Of a DNA stretch of 45,944 nucleotides, positions 1 to 7,446 are shown piece by piece (position 1 is the first letter of the stretch; every line of letters begins with the position of its first letter). Both the position numbers and the translations under genes were made by a program. The DNA lies in the NCBI GenBank assembly GCA_900320095.1, contig ONQZ01000021.1, positions 1 to 45,944 on the forward strand. The letters run 5' to 3'. The DNA is from an uncultured Lentisphaerota bacterium (GTDB taxonomy: Bacteria; Verrucomicrobiota; Lentisphaeria; Victivallales; UBA1829). The notes under the pieces were generated by a model that ran no database searches, was not told the DNA's origin, and worked only from the letters and a program-made list of their open reading frames with translations.

Positions 1-2
1 AG

Positions 3-626
3 GGTGGGTTCGGCGGCGGCTTCGGTGGTGCTGCCGGTGGTCCCGGTGCCGGATTCGGAGCCGGTCCGCAGGGCGGCTTCGGCGGCCCGAATGCCACGAC
101 TCCGGACGGACAGCCCCGCGTGAGACGCGAAGGCCGTTTGAACCGTGAAGGCGGCGCTGCCGGTGGTCCTGCTGCCGGTGGTCCCGGTGCAGGTGCCGGC
201 TTTGGTTCCGGTGCGGCTCCTCAGGGCGGCTTCGGTGCCGGATTTGGCGCCGGCGCGGCTCCTCAGGGTGGCTTCGGTCAGGGTGGCTTTGGTGCCGGAT
301 TTGGCGCCGGCGCGGCTCCTCAGGGCGGCTTCGGTCAGGGTGGCTTTGGTGCCGGATTTGGCGCCGGCGCGGCTCCTCAGGGTGGCTTCGGTCAGGGTGG
401 CTTTGGTGCCGGAATGGGCGGCGCGACCCGTCAGGGCGGTTTCGGCGGCGGTGCCGCGGGCGGCTTCGGCGGACAGGGCATGAGACAGCGCCGTGGCGCT
501 GCAGGCGCAGCCGGTACGACTCCGGCCGTGACGACCCGTCCCGGCTCCGGCGCGAACGCCCAGTACGATTCCGGCGCGAGCAACATCCGTCCGTTCGACG
601 ACGAAGACCTCTTCGTGGAGGATTGA
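3..626 (+). CDS. Glycine-rich tandem-repeat protein, 5' end cut by window edge
   Basis: The frame is open to the left edge, so the true start lies outside; the GTG at 120 is internal. About 207 residues are visible. The protein is dominated by Gly, Ala and Phe, with GGFG/GAGFG and AAPQGGF units. Three copies of a 57-bp (19-residue) repeat lie at 234-404, with a shorter 42-bp version just upstream at 192-233. After the repeats comes an Arg-rich patch (MRQRRG), a Thr/Ala stretch and a non-repetitive acidic C-terminus ending in FDDEDLFVED. No catalytic or membrane segment is visible. Low-complexity Gly/Phe-rich regions of this kind occur in structural, phase-separating or secreted proteins, but the family is not recognisable here and the N-terminus that might identify it is missing. 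A hairpin terminator follows at 665-704. Confidence 0.75.
   Translation, partial: GGFGGGFGGAAGGPGAGFGAGPQGGFGGPNATTPDGQPRVRREGRLNREGGAAGGPAAGGPGAGAGFGSGAAPQGGFGAGFGAGAAPQGGFGQGGFGAGFGAGAAPQGGFGQGGFGAGFGAGAAPQGGFGQGGFGAGMGGATRQGGFGGGAAGGFGGQGMRQRRGAAGAAGTTPAVTTRPGSGANAQYDSGASNIRPFDDEDLFVED
234..404 (+). repeat. Three tandem 57-bp coding repeats
   Basis: Copies are at 234-290, 291-347 and 348-404. They differ by only one or two silent third-position changes (for example cagggtggc versus cagggcggc), so the array is recent or kept homogeneous. Each unit encodes GAGFGAGAAPQGGFGQGGF. A fourth partial unit starts at 405 and diverges after GAG. Confidence 0.93.
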
Positions 627-664
627 ATCGACAGCTTTTCTTCTGAAAAGAATTGATTGTGTGT

Positions 665-704
665 GGGGCGTCGGTCCAGGGGGTGGACAGGCGCCCCGCC
701 TTTT
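665..704 (+). terminator. Intrinsic terminator after the Gly-rich gene
   Basis: GGGGCG (665-670) pairs with CGCCCC (692-697), with an inner GTCC/GGAC stem (674-677 with 685-688), followed by a short T run at 701-704. It lies 39 bases after the stop codon. Confidence 0.6.
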
Positions 705-743
705 GTATGGGGCATCTCTCCTGATCTGTTCCGGCGCCTTTTC

Positions 744-838
744 GCATCTGGGCAAGGTCCAACTGGAAAGATTTTCGATGGTTACGTTTTCAGGTAGCCA
801 TCTTCAAATCTTTCTTCGCCGTCTATTTGCCCATCTGC
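744..838. repeat. Long imperfect hairpin element in intergenic DNA
   Basis: In the 318-base gene-free stretch 627-944, bases 766-785 pair with 794-814 (two 9-bp helices, one small internal loop, one G-T pair) around an 8-base loop. The stem resumes outside with GGGCAA (750-755) to TTGCCC (827-832) and GCA (744-746) to TGC (836-838). The result is a symmetrical structure of about 95 nt that codes for nothing on either strand. It could be a REP/MITE-like interspersed repeat, a small structured RNA or a distal terminator region. The rest of 839-944 shows nothing recognisable. Confidence 0.6.
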
Positions 839-944
839 AGAAAATCCATCCTGAACAGCTCAATTCGAGATACCCTGTTTGTTCTGCTGCGCGAGCGCAC
901 ATTTTGAGCATGTCAGGCAAAGTCCGTCTGGAAAAGGTATCCGC

Positions 945-2339
945 CTATTTGATTTCTTTCAGGAGGTCGGCGGCGCAGGTGTCGCCCTGGGCGGCGGCCT
1001 TTTCCAGCCACTTCCGCGCCTCGGCTTTGTCTTTCTCCACGCCTTTGCCTTTGAGGTACAGATACCCCAGATTGCGCTGGGCGGCGAAATCGCCGAGTTC
1101 CGCCGCTTTGCGAAACCATTCCGCGGCCTGTTCCATGTCACGGTCGACGCGCACAATCGTGGGCCAAAACCATGGCGTCTCCTTCGGTTCGGAATACGCC
1201 ATGCCGAGCGCCCGCATCGCGCGCGCATCCCCCTGATCGGCGGCTTTCCGGTACCAGACGACCGACTCTTTCCATTTCTCAAGATCTTCCTCATTGATCG
1301 GAAGGCTGAATTTCACATTTCCATATCCGCATTCCAGCAGAAGTCCGAGGCAGAACTGCGCGTCCGCGTCGCCCTGTTCCGCGTATTTCCGGAATATTTC
1401 CTCCGCTTTTCTCAAACGAAATAGCCCCTTCCAGGCATCCGCATACATAAGAGCCAGACGTAATTCGAGATCACGTCTCTGCGTCTGATTCACGGCCGCC
1501 TCAAGCCAGCGTTCGGCGCTGGCACGGCTCTTTCTGACTCCGGCGCCCTCGTAATAGCATTTGCTGAGCTGAAGCTGGGCGTCGACATCGCCGGTCTGCG
1601 CAGCCTCCAACACACCATCAAAAACGAATTCATCGCCGATCTCTTCCGGGAACGGTTTCATGGCCGCTTTCAATGCCGCATCCGTGCCCGGTTCCAGCCA
1701 GAGCCCTTTCTCCTTCAATTCGTCGTCCGAGAGTTCGCCCAGATCTTCAATTAGGTCCGGATCCAAAATCGATTCGGTGCTGTATCGCCCGGATTCCTCC
1801 CAACAGGGGTACGTCCCTCCGTCGGGATATTCGAACGGCGTAAGATGACTTCGGAAAACCCTGCAAAAGCAATTTATATAGACTTTTTTCCCTGCCAGCG
1901 GGCCGTTCAGGATCGTGGCGTAAATCTGTCCGCCGTTCTCAAATTCCCAGAATAAATATCTGCTGGTCCGGAACAGCGTCCCCGGCGCAAGCACGTAAGA
2001 GACAGACTCCCCTTTGGACGAAGTCCCGCCCGAAAAATACCCGCGCCGGATCAAAGAGCGATAATACTCCCGTTCGTGCCGACGCCCTTCGTCCTCCCCT
2101 CGCGCCCGCGTCAGGAAAAACGTTTCGTCGATTTCCTTCAGATACAGCATGGGCTCCCGGTCCGACGGACACCGGACAGACGGATCGGCCTCGCCGTAGT
2201 CCTTCAGCAGATAAACGTGATGGCCCTGATACCCTTCGCCGGGCAAGGTCTTCGCCCAAAAACACGACGACGCGAAAACCGACAGCAGCAGAAACATGCC
2301 GGTCAGCAGAAACCTGGGCAGGCGGAATTTGAGTTTCAT
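945..2339 (-). CDS. Sel1-repeat lipoprotein
   Basis: 464 residues from the ATG at 2339. An upstream in-frame start at 2399 is rejected because it falls in the -35 box of the promoter at 2371-2399, and because the 2339 start gives a proper signal peptide (basic MKLKFRLPR, hydrophobic LLTGMFLLLSVF) ending in the lipobox-like ASSC. The mature protein is therefore probably membrane-anchored. The N-terminal half (about residues 25-225) has no family I recognise. From about residue 245 to the end there are Sel1-type helical repeats, with units such as GDVDAQLQLSKCYYEGAGV, GDADAQFCLGLLLECGYG, GDARAMRALGMAYS and GDFAAQRNLGYLYLKGKGV. Sel1 repeats form alpha-alpha solenoids that scaffold protein-protein contacts. 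No enzymatic motif is seen, and the binding partner is unknown. Confidence 0.85.
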   Translation of the reverse strand: MKLKFRLPRFLLTGMFLLLSVFASSCFWAKTLPGEGYQGHHVYLLKDYGEADPSVRCPSDREPMLYLKEIDETFFLTRARGEDEGRRHEREYYRSLIRRGYFSGGTSSKGESVSYVLAPGTLFRTSRYLFWEFENGGQIYATILNGPLAGKKVYINCFCRVFRSHLTPFEYPDGGTYPCWEESGRYSTESILDPDLIEDLGELSDDELKEKGLWLEPGTDAALKAAMKPFPEEIGDEFVFDGVLEAAQTGDVDAQLQLSKCYYEGAGVRKSRASAERWLEAAVNQTQRRDLELRLALMYADAWKGLFRLRKAEEIFRKYAEQGDADAQFCLGLLLECGYGNVKFSLPINEEDLEKWKESVVWYRKAADQGDARAMRALGMAYSEPKETPWFWPTIVRVDRDMEQAAEWFRKAAELGDFAAQRNLGYLYLKGKGVEKDKAEARKWLEKAAAQGDTCAADLLKEIK

Positions 2340-2370
2340 CGCGTTACAACTTTTTTGCCGTTTCGCGGAT

Positions 2371-2399
2371 AATATAGTTTCCATTCTTCTGTTTTTCAA
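2371..2399 (-). promoter_or_regulatory. Promoter of the Sel1 lipoprotein gene
   Basis: On the minus strand there is a -35 TTGAAA (2394-2399), a 17-bp spacer and a -10 TATATT (2371-2376). The -10 box is about 30 bases upstream of the ATG at 2339. Confidence 0.75.
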
Positions 2400-2460
2400 G
2401 CCCCGGTCGGTCGGGTTTCATCAAAAAACGTCCTTCCCCTCCGGAATCGGAAAAAAAGCG

Positions 2461-3408
2461 TCAGTATAACAATACGTCCGGTTCGGGCTTTTCGAACATT
2501 TTTTTGATTGGCTGTTCCGGCTTTTGATCCGCCGGATAAAAACGGTCCTGGATGCAGCCGTAATAGGTCATGCCGTCGAGGATGCCGGTGACATCCTCCG
2601 CGGGGACGGTATGGTCGCCCATTCTCATCACGATCTGGTCGTCTTCCCGTATCGGCACGATGGACCACGAGCCGATTTTTTCATTCGGGATTCGCGCGGC
2701 ATACAGTCTGTCCTCGAGCGAGTCCACCCTGAACACGCGGCATTCCGGTCCCTGCACATCCACGAGGTAGTCCCATTCCTTGTCGCAGAAAAGCAGCCGT
2801 CCGTCTTTCAGCCGGTAGACATTGAAATACGTGCTTCCTCCGGTGTTTCTCAGAAGAAGCTGATAGGTCTGCTCCCCATCGCGTGAAAAAAGGAGCCGGT
2901 AGTCGTATTCTGCCAGAAACGGGTGGATGGGCTGCTCCTGAAACGCGATCGCGGTGTTTCCTTCCTTCGGGAGCCAGGCGGTCCGCCATTCCCCCTTATA
3001 ATCATTGGCCCCGAGATCACAGACAAAGGACAGGATCCAGGACAAGATGATCACGTGCGGCACAGCGGCAAGGAAGATCAGGATGGAGGGCCCCGGATTG
3101 TATTTTTTCTCCGTGCCGAACTTCCGCCTGATGAAGAGTCCGCCGGGGATGATGACCAGGAATGCGACTGTCAGCGGCACGACAAGCACAACCCAGAACG
3201 GGATATCGATGTTTCTTTCCAGCCGTTCGCAGAGAACGGATTGAAACTTTGACATAAGCCATCCGGTCCAGCACATGGCAATGAACCCCAGCGGGACGGT
3301 CTTCCACGCGATGAGCCAGTTTCCGTTGTTGCGCCGGGTTTTCGGCACGATCCAAAGGATGGCCGGCAGGATCAGCATGAGAATCGTGAAAATGAGGTCG
3401 TCAAGCAT
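2461..3408 (-). CDS. Four-helix membrane protein with C-terminal soluble domain, unknown
   Basis: 315 residues; the start is supported by AGGAG just upstream of the ATG at 3408. Four hydrophobic segments lie in the N-terminal part: about residues 4-20, 35-52, 70-92 and 107-128. They are followed by a soluble domain of about 185 residues with no cysteine-rich or catalytic pattern that I recognise. The soluble part is rich in beta-strand-like alternation (YDYRLLFSRDGEQTYQLLL, TYFNVYRLKDGRLLF). The gene begins 29 bp after the stop of the M48-type protease and has no promoter of its own that I can see, so the two are probably co-transcribed. A role in envelope protein quality control is conceivable from that linkage alone; I do not recognise the family. 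Confidence 0.75.
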   Translation of the reverse strand: MLDDLIFTILMLILPAILWIVPKTRRNNGNWLIAWKTVPLGFIAMCWTGWLMSKFQSVLCERLERNIDIPFWVVLVVPLTVAFLVIIPGGLFIRRKFGTEKKYNPGPSILIFLAAVPHVIILSWILSFVCDLGANDYKGEWRTAWLPKEGNTAIAFQEQPIHPFLAEYDYRLLFSRDGEQTYQLLLRNTGGSTYFNVYRLKDGRLLFCDKEWDYLVDVQGPECRVFRVDSLEDRLYAARIPNEKIGSWSIVPIREDDQIVMRMGDHTVPAEDVTGILDGMTYYGCIQDRFYPADQKPEQPIKKMFEKPEPDVLLY

Positions 3409-3437
3409 GGTCGTTTCTCCTTATTCGAATTGCAAGG

Positions 3438-5288
3438 TCATATCTTTTTCTTCTCCGCGATCGCGCGGGCGTGCTCCTCGCTCAATTCCGGCACGTGCGC
3501 GGGGATGCCCTTCGCCTCAAGGATCCGGATGTCCTTTTTCGTGGCGATACGTGCTTCAATGTTGAAATCCGCAAGCGCGATCGTGCATCTGTCCGCGAGT
3601 TCCTTGCCCGAGAAGCCGGAGAAAAAACTGTGGATGTTCTGCTTGCAGACGAGGTAGAGGAAGAGCGATCCCAGCGCGACGGAGCGGTCATAGCGGCGCG
3701 ACACGAGATAGAACATTTTCACGCCCAGGGACGGGTCGACGAGGGCGTCGGCGATATCGGCAATGTAATGGTCCGGGATGTCGCTCGTGAGCAGGAGATC
3801 GTCCATTGAGAGTTTCGCATTGAACGCGCCGCGCATCCCGTTCGTCGCCTTGTTCGCCAGCACGAGGAGCTGTTTCACTTTCGCGAGGTCGCCCTGCCGG
3901 AGCCGGTATTTTACGAGAATGCCGGCGAACTGAAGCGCGAGCATGGAGTTTTTCGAAACGAGCTGTTCGAGTTTTCCGGCGGCTTCGTCGAGCTCCTGAT
4001 CGTCGTCGGCCCGGTCCATTTGTGCCGAGAGAACCGTCGCCTGCGCGGAAAGGGAATCGGGGAAACGTTTGCGGAGAATATCGAGGCACGCATTGAAAAC
4101 ATCCATCCGGTCGAGCAAGCGTGCCGGGTGCAGGGCATCCGTGAACGTGTCCGGATCGTCGGACGACATATCCAGAGCATCGAGTTTTTCGCGCAGCTCT
4201 TCGAGGCTCTTTCTGTAGTTCGTCAGGAAGTCGCGCAGACCGCTTTCCTCCAGATACGCGTTGAAATCCCGTTCGAAATCGGGGTGGGCGAGCAGATAGT
4301 GATCCACGGCGTCCGGGGTGCGTTTCAGGCAGGGCAGAAGCGCTTCGACGTCGGCCGTGCCGACGCGTTCGCGGAAGGGCGGATGCGGGATATTGACCGG
4401 ATTCGCCGATTTGAGCAGATGCCCGAGCTCGCGCCGGATTTTGTCGTCGCCCGGCAGTTCGCGCCGGGACGCGCGGATGATCGCGGCGAGATCGTCGCCC
4501 GGCCCGGTCTCGGAGAGTTTCCCGAGCAGGACCTCCGCGTCTTCCAGCTGATCCCTGACGACCATCTGCGTGAATGCCTCCGTGAAATCCCGGTAGGCGA
4601 ACGTCCTGCGGCAGTATTCATCGGCGGCTTTTTCCTGTTCGATCTCCATCGGGAAGAAGAGGATCGGCAGAGGCGGCATGACCTTCAGGAAACCGAGGAA
4701 TTTGTACAGGGGAGAAAAGACGCAGATCGACCAGATCCATTCGATGAAATTCCGTGCCATGTCGCCCTCGGGATGGGCGGCGGCGAGATGGCCGAGTTCG
4801 TGAGTGATCAGCACGCGCAGCGCCTTCGCGTCCACGGAACAGAATGTCGGGTATCCGACGATCAGGATGTCCCGCCTAAGAAACGGCAGGAACGGCACAT
4901 GGGAAACGAGCGCCAGCGACTCCGTCATGCCGAGATAAATCCCGTCGATGCGCCGGGCGCGCAGTTCGCGGCATATTTCCCCGACGTCATCGTACAGCGT
5001 GCGGTATTTTCCCGGTTCCAGGTAAAACAGGTCCTTCCACGGTTTGTTGCTGACCATGTCATGGAGCATGCCGATGGCGCCGCCGATCATGATGACGAAA
5101 AAGATCCATTTTTTCGGCCCGGCGGGAACGAACAGGAGCAGGATGAAAACGCCGATGAGGATGAGGAGGAACAGGACCGTGAACAGGAGGAGCAGGGCGA
5201 TTCTGAGCTTGTAAAGACCGGGATGCTTTTCGTAGAAGATTCTGATCTTTTCGTAGCTCGTCCAGATCGCGAGATTGATGTCGTCCAT
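3438..5288 (-). CDS. Membrane-bound M48-type zinc metalloprotease
   Basis: 616 residues. Two transmembrane segments lie near the N-terminus (about 30-53 and 61-75). The zinc motif HELGH is at residues 163-167, and EKAAD (219-223) supplies the third ligand and partner Asp in the ExxxD layout of peptidase family M48 (HtpX/Ste24/BepA-like). Further hydrophobic stretches (about 181-196 and 203-213) flank these motifs, as expected for an M48 enzyme embedded near the membrane. The C-terminal 380 residues are helical and predicted soluble, and longer than in HtpX (about 290 residues in total). They may hold TPR-like helices, as in BepA, but I cannot assign clear repeats. The protein probably degrades or monitors misfolded envelope proteins. 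It is the first gene of a likely two-gene unit with the membrane protein at 2461-3408. Confidence 0.85.
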   Translation of the reverse strand: MDDINLAIWTSYEKIRIFYEKHPGLYKLRIALLLLFTVLFLLILIGVFILLLFVPAGPKKWIFFVIMIGGAIGMLHDMVSNKPWKDLFYLEPGKYRTLYDDVGEICRELRARRIDGIYLGMTESLALVSHVPFLPFLRRDILIVGYPTFCSVDAKALRVLITHELGHLAAAHPEGDMARNFIEWIWSICVFSPLYKFLGFLKVMPPLPILFFPMEIEQEKAADEYCRRTFAYRDFTEAFTQMVVRDQLEDAEVLLGKLSETGPGDDLAAIIRASRRELPGDDKIRRELGHLLKSANPVNIPHPPFRERVGTADVEALLPCLKRTPDAVDHYLLAHPDFERDFNAYLEESGLRDFLTNYRKSLEELREKLDALDMSSDDPDTFTDALHPARLLDRMDVFNACLDILRKRFPDSLSAQATVLSAQMDRADDDQELDEAAGKLEQLVSKNSMLALQFAGILVKYRLRQGDLAKVKQLLVLANKATNGMRGAFNAKLSMDDLLLTSDIPDHYIADIADALVDPSLGVKMFYLVSRRYDRSVALGSLFLYLVCKQNIHSFFSGFSGKELADRCTIALADFNIEARIATKKDIRILEAKGIPAHVPELSEEHARAIAEKKKI

Positions 5289-5333
5289 GTGGAATTTGCC
5301 TCAAATCAAAAGTGGAACATGATTATAAATATT

Positions 5334-5361
5334 ACTATACTGCGAAACCGGAAAAAGTCAA
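5334..5361 (-). promoter_or_regulatory. Promoter of the M48-type protease gene
   Basis: Minus-strand -35 TTGACT (5356-5361), 16-bp spacer, -10 TATAGT (5334-5339), about 45 bases upstream of the ATG at 5288. Confidence 0.7.
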
Positions 5362-5420
5362 GGGCTTCTGAAAAAAAACTGTAATCTTGTGAAACTGTGC
5401 CGACTGGAGAAACAGACGAT

Positions 5421-5450
5421 AAAAAGCGGACCCGGAAAGGATCCGGGCCC
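5421..5450 (-). terminator. Intrinsic terminator of the beta-helix gene
   Basis: On the minus strand a GC-rich stem (GGGCCCGGAT with a near-perfect complement, 5428-5450) is followed by a T run (5421-5425). It lies downstream of the stop codon at 5488. Confidence 0.75.
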
Positions 5451-5487
5451 GCGCGTGGAACAAGTCTGTAACGTGTGAGGCGTCAGC

Positions 5488-6795
5488 TTACTTGACGGCC
5501 TGCGCGCCGTAGTCCTTGTAGGCTCCGAAGAGCTTGAAGGTCTTTTCCAGCGGATAACGGTTGCCGTACATGGAGACCTTGGTCTCGATCTTGCCGACCT
5601 TGTTCATGCCGAGGGCGGCGCGGAGCTGGTTGGCGGGGGAGTTTTCGTCGAAATCGGTGGTCTCGGAGTAGGAGGCGTTGAGGAAGGCGTTGAGGTAGGC
5701 CTCGTCGATGGCGCCCTTGAACGCGGCGGGATCCTTGAGGGAGACGTTGTCTTCGACGCTTTCCATGCCGGGGAAGTCGACCATGTCTTCGAACTCGTCG
5801 GAGTCGACGCGGAGCTTGAGGATGCTGGGGCTCTTCACGACGGTGACGTCGGCCTGCTTGTTGAGGAAGAAGACGTTGTTGTCGATGGAGACTTTCTTGG
5901 TCTTGGGATCGCCCATGGCGTTGTCGACGCCGGCGAAGACGCTGAGACCGAAGATGTTGTGGTGGACGTTGGAGTTGACCTTGGAGTTGCAGCGGTAGCC
6001 GTAGCCCATGTCGCCGAAGTCGTCGGTGCGGCTCCAGGAGAAGAGGACGGTGTTGTTCGCGAATTCGCAGGTCACGTCGCCGTTCTGGGAGCTGGAGCAG
6101 AGGACGTTGCAGGAGATCATGCGGCAGGCGACGAAGAGGTTGTTCTCGACGGTGACTTTGCCCTTGTAGAGGTTGATGTTGATGCCGTAGTTGCCGCTGT
6201 TGGAGAAGACGCAGTTCTTAACGATGATGTTGCCTTCGAAACGGCCCTGCGTCTCGCTGTAGATGGAGTAGGATTTCGCGGAAGCGAATTTGTCCTTGGA
6301 GCCCTTGGCCGGGGGTTCGAGCCACATGCCGGTCTCGACGCCTTCGGGTTTGCCCTTGGTGTCGTGATAGCTGTTCATGAAGGACTGGTCGATGACGATG
6401 CCGTCGAGGACCATGTCGGGGCCCTTGCCGTTCGGGAGCTTGAGGGTGATCACGCCGAGACCCTTGGAGTCGTTCTTGTCGTTCGGGGGCTGGATCTTGG
6501 TGGTGTACTTGGCGAGGTCGCGGGTGGCGAAGTCGTCGGAGTAGCCGCCCTTGATGGTGAGGGGCTTGTCGATGATGATCTCGCTGGCTCCGAGCGCGCC
6601 GGAGTAGTTGCCGGCCGCCATGTAGATGGTGTCGCCGGGCTGGGCGGCCTTGACGGCGTCGAGGAGCGCCTTGAAGGGCTCTTCCTTCGTGCCGGGGCCT
6701 TTCTTCTTGCCGTTTGCCTGGGAGATGTAGAGGTCGGCGCCGAAGACGGACGCGCCGATCGCGAGGCACATCAGGGACATCAGAAGTTTTTTCAT
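5488..6795 (-). CDS. Secreted right-handed beta-helix protein
   Basis: 435 residues from the ATG at 6795. This start gives a clean signal peptide (MKKLLMSLMCLAIGASVFG, cleavage near ADLY) and lies about 100 bases downstream of a strong promoter; longer in-frame starts would add an implausible leader. After the signal comes the motif GPGTKEEPFKALLDAV then AQPGDTIYMAAGNYSG, which matches the opening turn of parallel beta-helix proteins of the DUF1565/pectate-lyase-like type. Repeated strand patterns follow (IIVKNCVFSNSGNYGI, VTVENNLFVACRMISC, CEFANNTVLFSWS, SNVHHNIFGLS, VSIDNNVFFLN). No lyase or hydrolase catalytic set can be assigned. The likely role is binding or cleaving polysaccharide outside the cytoplasm. 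Its opening resembles that of the GH120-like enzyme at 43755-45782. Confidence 0.85.
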   Translation of the reverse strand: MKKLLMSLMCLAIGASVFGADLYISQANGKKKGPGTKEEPFKALLDAVKAAQPGDTIYMAAGNYSGALGASEIIIDKPLTIKGGYSDDFATRDLAKYTTKIQPPNDKNDSKGLGVITLKLPNGKGPDMVLDGIVIDQSFMNSYHDTKGKPEGVETGMWLEPPAKGSKDKFASAKSYSIYSETQGRFEGNIIVKNCVFSNSGNYGININLYKGKVTVENNLFVACRMISCNVLCSSSQNGDVTCEFANNTVLFSWSRTDDFGDMGYGYRCNSKVNSNVHHNIFGLSVFAGVDNAMGDPKTKKVSIDNNVFFLNKQADVTVVKSPSILKLRVDSDEFEDMVDFPGMESVEDNVSLKDPAAFKGAIDEAYLNAFLNASYSETTDFDENSPANQLRAALGMNKVGKIETKVSMYGNRYPLEKTFKLFGAYKDYGAQAVK

Positions 6796-6900
6796 TTTGG
6801 GGGTACCTTTCGTTTTTGAGGTTATATTCGGGTTGTATTGCATTTCCTTTTTGTGCGCGATTCCGCAGGTTTTCAGGCGGAACAGGCGCATTTTCCCTCT

Positions 6901-6929
6901 AATATAATCCGGTTTACAAAGAAAAGCAA
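6901..6929 (-). promoter_or_regulatory. Promoter of the beta-helix gene
   Basis: Minus-strand -35 TTGCTT (6924-6929), 17-bp spacer, -10 TATATT (6901-6906). It implies a 5' leader of roughly 100 nt in which I see no recognised riboswitch. The remaining gene-free stretch to 7164 holds the divergent ptsH promoter. Confidence 0.7.
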
Positions 6930-7093
6930 GCCGGAAAACAGGAAAGTTTGACGAATTTTTAAGAAAACTCCAGGCGGACCACCTCAAGCTCCGCGATCCG
7001 CCGGGGCAGGGGAGGCGGGATTTCCTCGCGCGGAGAACAAAACGTTTTTCCCGGTTGTTTCCGGTTGTTTTTTACCTTTTTTTCGCGCGCATC

Positions 7094-7130
7094 TTGAATG
7101 AATGGCGAAACGGGTGTATATTAATACACC
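7094..7130 (+). promoter_or_regulatory. ptsHI promoter with overlapping inverted repeat
   Basis: There is a -35 TTGAAT (7094-7099), a 17-bp spacer and a -10 TATATT (7117-7122). An inverted repeat GGTGTAT-ATTA-ATACACC (7113-7130) overlaps the -10 box and could be an operator. The ATG of ptsH is at 7165. Confidence 0.7.
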
Positions 7131-7164
7131 AGCCTTAATTTTCTGAAAGGGCCGCATCAAAGAT

Positions 7165-7446
7165 ATGGATCCAAAGAACCTCGCGAAAGATTTTGTCGTA
7201 AGCAATCCCCTCGGGATACATGCACGGCCTGCGTCTGTTTTTGTTCAGGCGGCCGCCGATTTCGAGTCCGAGATAACCGTTACGAACCTTGATTCCGGGC
7301 ATATCGCCGACGGAAAGAGCGTCATGTCGATGCTCATGCTCTCTGCCCCGAAGGGCGCCCGTATCCGCGTCGAGATCAGCGGCCGCGACGCCGACAAGGC
7401 GATGGAAATCCTCTCCGCGCTCATCGAAGGAGGCTTCGACGAATGA
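7165..7446 (+). CDS. ptsH: Phosphocarrier protein HPr
   Basis: 93 residues, normal for HPr. The phosphoacceptor motif is LGIHARPAS with His19; enzyme I transfers phosphate from PEP to this histidine. A conserved regulatory-type serine is present in GKSVMSML (Ser52, equivalent to Ser46 of Gram-positive HPr), so phosphorylation by an HPr kinase is possible, although no hprK gene is in the window. The gene overlaps ptsI by 4 bases (ATGA), which indicates translational coupling. No sugar-specific EIIB or EIIC gene follows; the only EIIA in the window is the CBS-linked one at 31981-32934. Confidence 0.95.
   Translation: MDPKNLAKDFVVSNPLGIHARPASVFVQAAADFESEITVTNLDSGHIADGKSVMSMLMLSAPKGARIRVEISGRDADKAMEILSALIEGGFDE

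Noticed and set aside
234..404. CRISPR array
   Set aside because: The units are contiguous with no variable spacers and stay in a coding frame.
120..626. GTG at 120 as the start of the Gly-rich gene
   Set aside because: The same frame is open to the window edge with the same Gly-rich composition, so this codon is internal.
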